Notes: generated by a model from the letters alone, not told the origin. 8,763 bases of DNA from JBKHHU01 sp046539045 (GCA_046539045.1 JBKHHU010000149.1:1-8763), one strand, 5' to 3'. Counted from the stretch's first letter, positions 1-7,364 are shown. Translations and numbers: made by a program.

Positions 1-96
1 TACGTCCCGCAGTCGGAAATGCTCCAGGAGTGCTACCAACTCGGCCAGGCAATCTCCCAGCGGCTGCAAGAAGCGACAGTCGCTGCGGGGGAGTAA
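1..96 (+). CDS. C-terminal fragment of an unidentified protein
   Basis: The first reading frame is open from the window edge and encodes 31 residues, ending in Ala-Gly-Glu followed by two tandem TAA stops (94-96 and 97-99). The visible part (YVPQSEMLQECYQLGQAISQ, then RLQEATVAAGE) looks like an ordinary amphipathic C-terminal helix rich in Gln, Leu and Glu. I do not recognise the family from this fragment. The tandem stops and the hairpin that starts about 18 bases later support a genuine gene end. The other two forward frames are also open across this short stretch, so frame choice rests on the composition of the peptide and the double stop. Confidence 0.5.
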   Translation, partial: YVPQSEMLQECYQLGQAISQRLQEATVAAGE

Positions 97-113
97 TAAT
101 CGTTCTCTTTAGA

Positions 114-144
114 CCGCGTGGTGGGTCTCCGGACCCACCACGTT
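114..144. repeat. Palindromic repeat, copy 1
   Basis: An 11-bp perfect inverted repeat (117-127 against 132-142, CGTGGTGGGTC / GACCCACCACG) encloses a TCCG loop. As + strand RNA the loop would be UCCG closed by C-G, a member of the very stable cUNCGg tetraloop class. The 31-bp unit recurs at 230-260 with one mismatch. It begins 18 bases after the stop of the upstream partial gene, so it could stabilise or end that transcript, but no T-run follows. It may equally be a dispersed REP-like intergenic palindrome. Confidence 0.8.
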
Positions 145-189
145 AGGGGACGATCAAGGTGGGCGGAGCCTATCGAACATCCCCGTCCC

Positions 190-215
190 GTTGGCGGGTC
201 AGGAGACCCGCCAAC
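190..215. repeat. Palindrome, middle variant
   Basis: An 11-bp perfect inverted repeat (190-200 against 205-215, GTTGGCGGGTC / GACCCGCCAAC) encloses an AGGA loop. The inner stem GGGTC/GACCC and the 4-base loop size match copies 1 and 3, but the outer stem and loop sequence differ. Stem conservation with sequence change suggests that the hairpin shape, not the primary sequence, is maintained. Confidence 0.75.
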
Positions 216-229
216 CGTGAAGCCTTTCC

Positions 230-260
230 CCGCGTGGTAGGTCTCCGGACCCACCACGTT
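230..260. repeat. Palindromic repeat, copy 3
   Basis: This 31-bp unit matches 114-144 with one substitution (A at 239 in place of G at 123). The substitution puts a single A-C mismatch into an otherwise complete 11-bp stem (233-243 against 248-258). The TCCG loop is retained. Because each unit is self-complementary, copies 1 and 3 can also pair with each other around the middle hairpin. Confidence 0.8.
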
Positions 261-375
261 GCTTTATGCCCATTGCAGGCGGAAGCCCCGCAAATCGAAG
301 CGCGGGTTGGCCCGGTCGCCCAGGGTTACCGGCCTACCGATCCGATCTCAACTCATTCCACCCTCGCCGGTTGCC

Positions 376-381
376 TATAAT
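376..381 (+). promoter_or_regulatory. -10 box upstream of the HD-CHAD gene
   Basis: TATAAT is a perfect sigma-70-type -10 hexamer in an otherwise GC-rich region. It would give a transcript start near 388 and a leader of about 32 bases before the ATG at 420. No good TTGACA-like -35 is found 16-18 bases upstream (the sequence there is close to TCATTC), so the promoter may need an activator or may tolerate a weak -35. Confidence 0.55.
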
Positions 382-419
382 TCCTCCGAACGCCGCTTCA
401 ACCGAGAGGACGAACCGCA

Positions 420-1955
420 ATGGACCCCACCAAGTATGACCAGGCCGTCATGGACGCCTGCAGCGATCTGGACGTCGACTGGGACCACAGCCGTCACGTC
501 GCCGATCTGTGCGATCAGTTTTATGACCAGGCCAAACACCTGCACGGGCTCACCAAAACCCACGCCCCCCTTCTGCGGGCCGCGGCCATGCTGCACGACA
601 TCTGCGCCGCCGAGGACAAGGAGAGGCATCATCTGGAAGCTGCCGATGCCGTCAAGCGACTCGACGTGCCCGGGCTCAGTGACTACCAGCGGAACGTGCT
701 GGCCGAGGCGATCAAGCTGCACCCCGGGCGGGTGGATGTCAGCAGCTTCGTCCACCGGGCCGACGACGACACCGCCCTGGAACACGAGATCGCCGGACGG
801 ATCGCCGCGGTGTTGAGAATCGCCGACGGGCTGGACCGTTCCCGCAGCCACGAATCGAAGCTGATGGGCCTGATGGAAACCGGCAGCGAAATCGAGGCCA
901 TCGTTAGCGGAGGCAACGGGCTGGCTGAGGATATCAAGGCGGCCGGGGACAAAGCCGACCTGTGGAACGGCGTGATGTACCGGCCGATCCGGCTGGTCAA
1001 GGCGCTGACTGCGGACCAGGTCATCCCGCCGCTGATCCAACCGGGCGACACGCTGGCCGGGGCGGCCGCCAAAATCATGCTCCGGCAGTTCGAGAAGTTC
1101 CGATGCCGCCTGTACGGGCTTCCGTACGATCACGACGTGGAATTCGTCCACGAGACGCGCGTCGCCACTCGCCGCATGCGGACCGCCTTGCGGATGGTCC
1201 GGAAGAAGATGGGCAACCAGGGACAGCAGTGGAACGACGAACTGAAATGGGTCGCCAACGCCTTGGGGCGCGTGCGGGACGACGACGTGCTGCTGATCTG
1301 GCTGGAACAGTACGTTGGGGCCTTGGACGAGGAACCCCCGGCCGTGCGGGAACTGATCGGGAGCATCCGCACCGAACGCCAGACGCATTTCCGCAGCATG
1401 CTGGCGGAGCTGGATTCCGAACGGTTCGAGCAGTTTCTGGAGCATTTCGACAAGGCCCTGACGACCCCGCCCGGAAACGAAGGCGGCATGCAGTTCGAGA
1501 AATCCGGGCCGCTGGAGCCGCTGTGGCAGCAGGGGCCGAAGATCCTGCACAAGCGGCTGGACAAGGTGATGAAACGCTCCGGGAAGCTCAAGAAGATGAG
1601 CGGGAAGGAACTGCACAAGCTGCGAATTGCCTGCAAGCGAACCCGCTATACCGGCGAGTTCCTGCGGGAGCTGTACCCGTCTGAGCTGGAGGACCTGACC
1701 GATGCCATGGAAAACATGCAGGACGATCTGGGCGAGGTGCACGACGTGGACGTCTGGACCGACAGGATCGAAGGCCACCTGGCGAACCTTCCCTCGGCAC
1801 CGTCGCCGGAGGAGCCCGGAATCGCCGACCTGCTGCAGAAGCTGCAGGACCGCCGGGAGGAGTACCTCACCAGCGCCTGCAAGACCTGGGACAAGTTCAC
1901 CGACAAGCAACTGGACGACGCCCGCGACCTGATCGACACGCCAAACCGCCCGTAG
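420..1955 (+). CDS. HD-CHAD protein, likely polyphosphate-associated
   Basis: A 511-residue protein with two parts. Residues 1 to about 205 form an HD-type domain with a complete candidate metal set: H23, H59-D60 in MLHDI, and D136 in RIADGLDR. This half resembles the C-terminal half of Ppx/GppA enzymes, including the one encoded at 5667-7280. Residues from about 210 to 505 form a CHAD domain with both expected histidine/arginine helices: VHETRVATRRMR (H244) and LHKLRIACKRTR (H399), each followed by an acidic LGxVRDDD- or LGEVHDVD-type motif. CHAD domains are known to bind polyphosphate. The ATG is preceded by GAGAGGA at 404-410 with a 9-base spacer. The ROK kinase gene follows after 84 bases and may be co-transcribed. 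Catalytic activity of the HD half is inference; the CHAD call is firm. Confidence 0.9.
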   Translation: MDPTKYDQAVMDACSDLDVDWDHSRHVADLCDQFYDQAKHLHGLTKTHAPLLRAAAMLHDICAAEDKERHHLEAADAVKRLDVPGLSDYQRNVLAEAIKLHPGRVDVSSFVHRADDDTALEHEIAGRIAAVLRIADGLDRSRSHESKLMGLMETGSEIEAIVSGGNGLAEDIKAAGDKADLWNGVMYRPIRLVKALTADQVIPPLIQPGDTLAGAAAKIMLRQFEKFRCRLYGLPYDHDVEFVHETRVATRRMRTALRMVRKKMGNQGQQWNDELKWVANALGRVRDDDVLLIWLEQYVGALDEEPPAVRELIGSIRTERQTHFRSMLAELDSERFEQFLEHFDKALTTPPGNEGGMQFEKSGPLEPLWQQGPKILHKRLDKVMKRSGKLKKMSGKELHKLRIACKRTRYTGEFLRELYPSELEDLTDAMENMQDDLGEVHDVDVWTDRIEGHLANLPSAPSPEEPGIADLLQKLQDRREEYLTSACKTWDKFTDKQLDDARDLIDTPNRP

Positions 1956-2027
1956 TCCGCCGAGGCGCGGTTCTGCGACTTGCCGCCGGACGCCGATCGC
2001 GGTATCGTGACGGCTGACCTATAGAAC

Positions 2028-2032
2028 AAGGA
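2028..2032 (+). promoter_or_regulatory. Ribosome binding site that sets the kinase start
   Basis: AAGGA lies 7 bases before the ATG at 2040. An in-frame GTG at 2034 is only 1 base from this site and is therefore an unlikely start. Confidence 0.65.
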
Positions 2033-2039
2033 CGTGACC

Positions 2040-3389
2040 ATGGCCGCTACGAAGAAGAAGCTGTACGTTGGAGTGGACGTCGGAGGGACGAAGATCCTCG
2101 CTGCATTGACCACCGCCGCGGGGACGGTGCTGGCCCGCCGACGCGTGCGAACGCCCCACGAGGCGACACCCGAGGACACCGTGGATGCGATCGCCACGAC
2201 CATCGAAAAGCTGCTGGAGAAGGCAGATGCCGACCCCGCGAACCTCGCCGCCATCGGCGTGGCGATTCCCGGGGTGGTCGATCCGGACACCGGAACGGTG
2301 GTCATCACGCCCAACATGAACCTCACCGGCGTGCCGATCGTCGAGCAGATCCGCAAGCGAATCGACGTTCCGGTTGCCTTGGGCAATGACGCCAACCTCG
2401 GCACGCTCGGCGAGAAGTGGCTGGGTTCTGCCCGCACGGCAGAGGATGTCGTCGGCGTGTTCATCGGCACCGGAATCGGCGGAGGGATCCTCATCGGTGG
2501 CAAGCCGGTCCGGGGGAACCGCGAGGTGGCCGGAGAAATCGGGCACATGGTCATGAAGGTCGGAGGCCCCAAGTGCGGCTGCGGGGCCAAGGGCTGCCTG
2601 GAGGCCATCGCCAGTCGGACCGCCATCGACCGCGACATCCGCAAGGCGATCAGCGGCGGGAAGAAATCGATCATCTCCGACCTGGTCGACCTGAAGAAAG
2701 ACCGCATCCGCAGCGGGGCTCTGCAGAGCGCCCTGGAAGCCAACGACAAGGTCGTCACCAGGGTCATCACCAAGGCAGCGGAAACCATCGGCTATGCCCT
2801 GCTGTCGATCCGTCACCTTCTGGACCCGGAGCTGTTTGTGCTGGGCGGCGGCGTGGTGGAGGCCAGCGGGCAGTTCATCCAGCCGATCGTGCAGGAGATT
2901 CTGGACAGCGACCCGCTGACCGGCGCCCGTCCGGGCGGGAAGATCGTGCAGTCGGCCCTGGAGGACGACGCGGTGGCCCTCGGAGCGGCAGCCCTGGCAC
3001 TGCAGTCGATCGGGAAGAACCCCTTCAAGCGCACCGCCGCGGACCTGCCGCACTACCCGGAAATCAAAGACGTTTCGGAGCGGGCATTTCTCGTCGGCGG
3101 GACCGACTACGAGAAAGGTTTTCTGGTCCGCGTCTCGGGCAACACGAAGAAGGTCAAGAAGAAGCAGCGCAAGGGGGCGATCGGCGAGAAGCTCATCCGC
3201 AAGACCATCAAGGGCGGTCCGGACGTGGTGTTTATCGGCGCAGGGCCCGACGGGAGCATCGAACTCGATTCGGCCGCTGAGGGCCTGCTGCAGAACCGGG
3301 CGATCGATTACGAAGTGCTGACGGTGGAGGAAGCGGTCAACAAGTTCCGCAAGACCAGGAAACGCAAGGCCCTGCTGATCCGCGTGTAG
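2040..3389 (+). CDS. ROK-family sugar kinase with basic C-terminal domain
   Basis: A 449-residue protein. Residues 8 to about 325 are a complete ROK kinase: the phosphate-binding motif DVGGTK (13-18), the catalytic-base motif GNDAN with D117, the glycine-rich GTGIGGG turn, EIGHM with H169, and the ROK zinc site CGCGAKGCLE with C179, C181 and C186. The expected activity is ATP-dependent phosphorylation of glucose or a related hexose in the cytoplasm. ROK kinases usually end near 300-330 residues; this one continues for about 120. The extension (about 345-449) contains PDVVFIGAGPDG and TVEEAVNKF, which match the pattern of the Mth938/DUF498 fold (P-x-hydrophobic-GxG, then T-x-EA), and it holds at least 20 Lys/Arg. 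The substrate is not certain. The gene sits between the HD-CHAD gene and the shared terminator. Confidence 0.9.
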   Translation: MAATKKKLYVGVDVGGTKILAALTTAAGTVLARRRVRTPHEATPEDTVDAIATTIEKLLEKADADPANLAAIGVAIPGVVDPDTGTVVITPNMNLTGVPIVEQIRKRIDVPVALGNDANLGTLGEKWLGSARTAEDVVGVFIGTGIGGGILIGGKPVRGNREVAGEIGHMVMKVGGPKCGCGAKGCLEAIASRTAIDRDIRKAISGGKKSIISDLVDLKKDRIRSGALQSALEANDKVVTRVITKAAETIGYALLSIRHLLDPELFVLGGGVVEASGQFIQPIVQEILDSDPLTGARPGGKIVQSALEDDAVALGAAALALQSIGKNPFKRTAADLPHYPEIKDVSERAFLVGGTDYEKGFLVRVSGNTKKVKKKQRKGAIGEKLIRKTIKGGPDVVFIGAGPDGSIELDSAAEGLLQNRAIDYEVLTVEEAVNKFRKTRKRKALLIRV

Positions 3390-3411
3390 GCGAACCGCGG
3401 CGAAGCAAGAG

Positions 3412-3457
3412 CGGCCGGCAGGTTTCCGGTATCCCGAAGCCCTGCCGGCCGTTTCCT
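3412..3457. terminator. Stem-loop between convergent genes
   Basis: A perfect 11-bp stem (3412-3422 CGGCCGGCAGG against 3441-3451) has an 18-base loop and is followed on the + strand by TTTCCTT. It begins 22 bases after the kinase stop, as expected for an intrinsic terminator. On the - strand the same stem lies 38 bases beyond the ppk1 stop and is followed by CTCTTGCTT, so it may serve both convergent genes. The T-runs are interrupted and the loop is long, so efficiency is uncertain. Confidence 0.6.
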
Positions 3458-3488
3458 TGCGCCTGTTGTCAACCGGCAGGTCCGCCGG

Positions 3489-5633
3489 TCACTTCTGGGG
3501 CCGGGTCAGCGGTTTGAATCGGGTGGGAGCCTTGCCCTGCTTCTCCGCCGCGGACACCGCCTTGCGGTAAAGCTTCTCCTGTGCACGCACCGGCTTGCCC
3601 TCCTGCGGCACGGGTTCGTACGAGCCGTCGGGCAGCATCCGCCGGGCCTTGACGTTGTCGGCGAGGTAGGTCTCCAGCATATCGACCGTTCGCTTCCGCA
3701 GCCGCTTGTCGGTGACCGGGAAGAGGATCTCCAGACGCTTGTCCAGGTTCCGCGTCATCCAGTCGGCGCTGGAGAGGTAGACTTCCTCGTGCCCGCCGTT
3801 GGCGAAGTAGTAAATGCGGGCGTGTTCCAGGAACCGGTCGACGATCGACGTGACCTCGATGTTCTCGCTGACGCCCTTCAGCCCCGGCCGGAGGCAGCAG
3901 ATGCCCCGCACGTTCAGCCGGATCTGCACCCCCGCCAAGCCCGCGCGATAGAGTGCCTTAATCACACCGGGATCCTGCAGCGAGTTGCACTTGGCCATGA
4001 TCAGCCCCGGCCGCTCTTTCGTCGACGTCTTGATCTCCCGCTCGATCAACTCTTCGAACCGGTTCCGCAGCCCGCCCGGCGCGATCGACAGCTTCGACCA
4101 ACCGACCGCGTCGGAATAACCGGTCAGCATGTTGAAGAAGGCAGCCACGTCGGCGGCGACCTGATCGTCGGCGGTCATGATCCCGATATCGGAGTAGAGC
4201 TTGGCGGTTTTGTCGTTGTAGTTACCGGTGGCCAGGTGGACGTACCGGCGGATCCGCGAAGCCTCCCGTCGCACGATCATCAGCGCCTTGGAATGTGTTT
4301 TGTACCCGGCGATCCCGTAGATCACAAATGCGCCGACCTGCTCGAGCCGGCGGGCCCATTGCACGTTCTGCTCTTCGTCGAAGCGTGCCTTGAGTTCCAC
4401 CAGCACCACGATCTGTTTGCCGTTGCGGGCCGCCCGCTCCAACGCCGCTATGATCGGCGAATTGCCGCTGGTTCGGTAGAGCGTCTGCTTGATCGCCAGA
4501 ACGTCCGGATCGTCGGCAGCCTGCTCCACCAGCCGGACGACCGGCTCGAACGACTCGTACGGATGCACGAGCATCACGTCCTTCTCGCGAACCGTCTCCC
4601 AGAGCCCGTCGGTGCCGATGAGATCCGCCGCAGGCTGCGGCGGCCAGTCGCCGGCGCGCAGGTGGTCCAGTCCCGGCCGGAGTGCGACCTCCATCAGCGC
4701 CCCGGCGTCCAGCGGACCATCGATCTCGTAGACCTCAGCTGGTTTCAGGTCGGCCAGCTTCCGGAGCCAGGCTTTCGTTTTGCGATCCGCAGAGGCGGCC
4801 ACTTCCAGCCGCACCACCGCCCGCACGCGTCGGGACAGGATCGTCCGCTCCACGCTTTTCAGCAGGTCGTCGGCAGCGTCGTCACGGATGTCCACATCAC
4901 CGTCGCGGGTGAACCGGAACGGCGCCGTGGCCAGAACCTTGTCTCGCGGGAGCATCCATTGCGCATTAATGGCCACGACATCTTCCAGCCGCACCAGGCT
5001 CAGCCCTTCCGCTGCCGGGACGGCGATGAACCGCGGCAGGCTTGAGGGGATCGGAACGACCGCGAAACGCTGCTGCTCCTGACCTTCCCGCGACTGCAGC
5101 CGCAGCGCCAGCATCAACTGCAGGCCGGGCAGTGCCGGGCGTTCCTCCATCTCGTCGACGGCCAGCAGCGTCAGAAGCGGATGCACTTCGTTCTCGAAAT
5201 ACGCTTTCAGGAACACACGCTGCTCGCCGTCCAACTCCCCGGCCTGGAGCAAGCGCACGTCGTTGGCAGCCAGCAGATCGACGACCTCGGCGATTCCCTC
5301 CGACTGCTCAGCCACCATCTCTTTCGTCCGCCGGGTGATGGCGTTGAGCTGCTGGGTCGGGGTCATGCCCGACGGGTCCTTCTTGCGAACCCGCGCCTCT
5401 TTCTGCTGCCGCAGCCCCGCCACGCGAACCATAAAGAACTCATCCAGATTGGAACTGACGATCGCCAGAAACTTCAGCCGCTCGCACAGCGGGAGGTCCC
5501 GATCCAGGCCCAGCCGGAGGACCCGGTCATTGAACTCCAGCCAGCTCAGTTCGCGATTGACCAACAGATCCGGCGAGCTCAGATCGGGCGTTCCCTTGGA
5601 CTTACTGCTCTTTCCCTTTTTCGATTTCGACAC
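3489..5633 (-). CDS. ppk1: Polyphosphate kinase Ppk1
   Basis: A 714-residue protein (the E. coli enzyme is 688) that reversibly polymerises the ATP gamma-phosphate into inorganic polyphosphate. The N-terminal domain opens with NRELSWLEFN (26-35), the hallmark of the family. The two phospholipase-D-like catalytic domains carry the key histidines: H447 in GYKTHSKALMI, equivalent to the autophosphorylated H435 of E. coli, and H604 in LEHARIYYF, equivalent to H592. TGNYNDKTAKLYSD and SSADWMTRNLDKR are also present. The first 14 residues are a Lys/Ser/Gly tail and the last ~30 are basic, beyond the usual core. The start is GTG with GGAG 10 bases upstream. It lies 33 bases after the ppx stop, so ppx and ppk1 are very probably one operon making and degrading the same polymer. 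Confidence 0.97.
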   Translation of the reverse strand: MSKSKKGKSSKSKGTPDLSSPDLLVNRELSWLEFNDRVLRLGLDRDLPLCERLKFLAIVSSNLDEFFMVRVAGLRQQKEARVRKKDPSGMTPTQQLNAITRRTKEMVAEQSEGIAEVVDLLAANDVRLLQAGELDGEQRVFLKAYFENEVHPLLTLLAVDEMEERPALPGLQLMLALRLQSREGQEQQRFAVVPIPSSLPRFIAVPAAEGLSLVRLEDVVAINAQWMLPRDKVLATAPFRFTRDGDVDIRDDAADDLLKSVERTILSRRVRAVVRLEVAASADRKTKAWLRKLADLKPAEVYEIDGPLDAGALMEVALRPGLDHLRAGDWPPQPAADLIGTDGLWETVREKDVMLVHPYESFEPVVRLVEQAADDPDVLAIKQTLYRTSGNSPIIAALERAARNGKQIVVLVELKARFDEEQNVQWARRLEQVGAFVIYGIAGYKTHSKALMIVRREASRIRRYVHLATGNYNDKTAKLYSDIGIMTADDQVAADVAAFFNMLTGYSDAVGWSKLSIAPGGLRNRFEELIEREIKTSTKERPGLIMAKCNSLQDPGVIKALYRAGLAGVQIRLNVRGICCLRPGLKGVSENIEVTSIVDRFLEHARIYYFANGGHEEVYLSSADWMTRNLDKRLEILFPVTDKRLRKRTVDMLETYLADNVKARRMLPDGSYEPVPQEGKPVRAQEKLYRKAVSAAEKQGKAPTRFKPLTRPQK

Positions 5634-5666
5634 GTGAATTCTTCTCCATGCGGCTGCGGTGAGAGG

Positions 5667-7280
5667 CTATTTGTTCTTTCCGGACGCGGCGTGGCTCCCT
5701 CGAAGCGGCGCTTCCTCCAGTCGCACCTGCATCCCGTAGATGTCTTCGAACAGGTCGCTCTTGACCAAAGCCCGACGCTCCAGCGCCAGATCCGTCGCGC
5801 CCCGCACGTAGATGACCAGCTCGTCGGGCGGACGCTTCTCGATGTCGATCCGGCCGACCTGCTGGGCGTGCCCGCGGTCCAGCGCGTCGGCCACACGCAG
5901 GATGGCCGCGAGCTTGCAGACCACCATGCGCACGTCGCGAGGCTTGGTCACGTATTCGGTGTGCGAGGGCTTCGGCACGCTGCGGCGATGGTATCGCGCG
6001 ATCAGGGCGATAATTTCCAGTTCATCCGCAGTGAGCCCGAACAGCTCGGCGTTGCTCAGCAGGTAGTAGCTGTGTTTGTGGTGGGCCCGGGAACTGACGA
6101 ACCCACCGACCTCGTGCACGATGCCCGCCACCTGGAGCAGCAGACGCTCCCGATCGCTCAGGCCGTGCTCTTCGCGTAGCGCGTCGAAGATCTTGAGGCA
6201 CGTCTCGGAGACCTGACAGGCGTGATCGAGGTCCACGCGGTATTTTTCAGCGATGGTCTCGGCTGCGTGAAGGATCCCGCTCCTGAGGCTCTCTTCCTTC
6301 ACGCCGCGGACCCGCCGGGTCAGGTCCAGCAGCAGACCGTCACGCATCGTGGCTTCGGAGACGATGATGCGTCCGGCCTTGGTCATTTCCAGCAGTTCCT
6401 GGTTGACCAGCAGCGCCGGCACGAGCGTCTCGGCCGCGGCGTAGGACTGGTCATACTCGCGCACCAGCTCTTCCACCCCCAGGTGCGTGAACCGCTCGAC
6501 CAGTTGGTCGAAGTGGTTTTTCTTGATCGAGTGCAGGCCGTCGGCCTTCATGCTCTTGCCGACCTGCGAGGCGGCGAACCGGGCATCCCCACCGGTGGCG
6601 ATGAACGTCTTGACCCGCTCCAGCGGCATGGTGGCCGCCACCGCGGAAATGATGCCCGCGATCTCGTGGCGGATCAGCTCGGCCATGCGCTCGGGGGCTT
6701 CCCTTGTCAGATCCATCGCCTCCTGCAGGCGGATCGCGCCGAGGCGATAACTTTCTGAGGCGATGATCTCGCCGTCGTGCAGCACCGTCAGCAGGGCGCT
6801 GCCCCCACCGACGTCCGCGATCAGCGCGTCTTTGGTGCTGATCTTCGGAGCCTCTTCCAGCGTGCGGCGAACGGCAGAGTAGGACAGCCGACTCTCTTCG
6901 GTCGGCTCGATCACCTCCACGTCGAACCCGGTGGACATGTACACGCGGTCGACGAAGGCGTCGGCATTGGATGCCTCCCTCACCGCGCTGGTGGCCACGG
7001 CCCGCAGGTTCTCCACGCGGTACGTTTCCAGGATCCGCCGGTAATCCTTGAGGATGTTGATCGCCGCGGTGATCGTCTCGCGCGCGAGCCTGCCGTGGGC
7101 AAACGTGTCCTGCCCGAGCCGGACCGCGCGGGCCGTCCGCTCGAAAGGCTCTACGGTCCCGTCCGGAAGGACCTCCGCGATCGCCATGCGGATGGAGTTG
7201 GAACCGATATCAATCGCCGCGATGGGGACGGCTGCTTCCACTTGTTGCACTTCCTTGGATTGTGTAGAACGCTCAACCAT
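5667..7280 (-). CDS. ppx: Ppx/GppA exopolyphosphatase with HD domain
   Basis: A protein of about 537 residues that hydrolyses terminal phosphate from polyphosphate and/or pppGpp; sequence alone does not separate these roles, but the adjacent ppk1 favours polyphosphate. The N-terminal actin-like ATPase fold shows DIGSNSIRM (from D24), the acidic EESRL (E128/E129, the region of the catalytic glutamate), ADVGGGS (D156) and SEATMRDGLLLD. The C-terminal half (from about 330) is the HD-type domain of long Ppx proteins: H353, VHEVGG (H389, E390, so HE rather than HD), HHKHSYYLL and RVADALDR (D465). The start is uncertain. ATG at 7280 is chosen, although it lacks a close ribosome site. GTG at 7241 has AAGGA 10 bases upstream and would give 524 residues. 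TTG at 7325 has no ribosome site. Confidence 0.93.
   Translation of the reverse strand: MVERSTQSKEVQQVEAAVPIAAIDIGSNSIRMAIAEVLPDGTVEPFERTARAVRLGQDTFAHGRLARETITAAINILKDYRRILETYRVENLRAVATSAVREASNADAFVDRVYMSTGFDVEVIEPTEESRLSYSAVRRTLEEAPKISTKDALIADVGGGSALLTVLHDGEIIASESYRLGAIRLQEAMDLTREAPERMAELIRHEIAGIISAVAATMPLERVKTFIATGGDARFAASQVGKSMKADGLHSIKKNHFDQLVERFTHLGVEELVREYDQSYAAAETLVPALLVNQELLEMTKAGRIIVSEATMRDGLLLDLTRRVRGVKEESLRSGILHAAETIAEKYRVDLDHACQVSETCLKIFDALREEHGLSDRERLLLQVAGIVHEVGGFVSSRAHHKHSYYLLSNAELFGLTADELEIIALIARYHRRSVPKPSHTEYVTKPRDVRMVVCKLAAILRVADALDRGHAQQVGRIDIEKRPPDELVIYVRGATDLALERRALVKSDLFEDIYGMQVRLEEAPLRGSHAASGKNK
7252..7256 (-). promoter_or_regulatory. Possible ribosome binding site for a later ppx start
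   Basis: Read on the - strand this is AAGGA, 10 bases before an in-frame GTG at 7241. The GTG would start the protein 10 residues before the DIGSNS motif, close to where many Ppx/GppA proteins begin. It competes with the ATG at 7280. Confidence 0.35.
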
Positions 7281-7364
7281 AAGGGATGGACCGTATCCTA
7301 CCTGTCGATCATGAAGATGGCGCAAGGATTCGGTGAAGGCGCGGGGGAGTTCTTCGCAACCCCG

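Larger units (their letters stand above)
97..419. other. 323-bp intergenic region with palindromes and a promoter
   Basis: No convincing gene lies here. Short open frames that cross it on both strands run through the palindromes and have repetitive, proline- and glycine-rich translations unlike real proteins. The left half (114-260) holds three hairpin-forming palindromes, listed separately. I see nothing recognisable in 261-370. The right end holds a consensus -10 box and the ribosome binding site of the HD-CHAD gene. Confidence 0.7.

Noticed and set aside
33..257. A 74-codon - strand open frame across the palindromes
   Set aside because: The frame is made largely of the palindromic repeats, overlaps the upstream gene end and lacks a ribosome site.
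375..1910. A 511-codon open frame on the - strand opposite the HD-CHAD gene
   Set aside because: It mirrors a firmly identified gene almost end to end. GC-rich codon use leaves few stops in the antisense frame. The translation is rich in His, Gln, Val and Pro and has no recognisable domain.
2020..2025. TATAGA as a -10 box for the ROK kinase
   Set aside because: It matches only four of six positions, has no -35 partner and would put the transcript start at the ribosome site. Read-through from the HD-CHAD gene is simpler.
2019..3053. A 344-codon open frame on the - strand opposite the ROK kinase
   Set aside because: It is the antisense shadow of a gene with clear catalytic motifs, and its translation shows no family features.
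3472..3489. Six-bp stem (ACCGGC / GCCGGT) at the ppk1 stop as a second terminator
   Set aside because: It is short, overlaps the stop codon region and has no following T-run. The 11-bp stem at 3412-3451 is the better candidate.
3789..5045. A 418-codon open frame on the + strand opposite ppk1
   Set aside because: It is the antisense shadow of ppk1, with a His/Arg/Pro-rich, repetitive composition.
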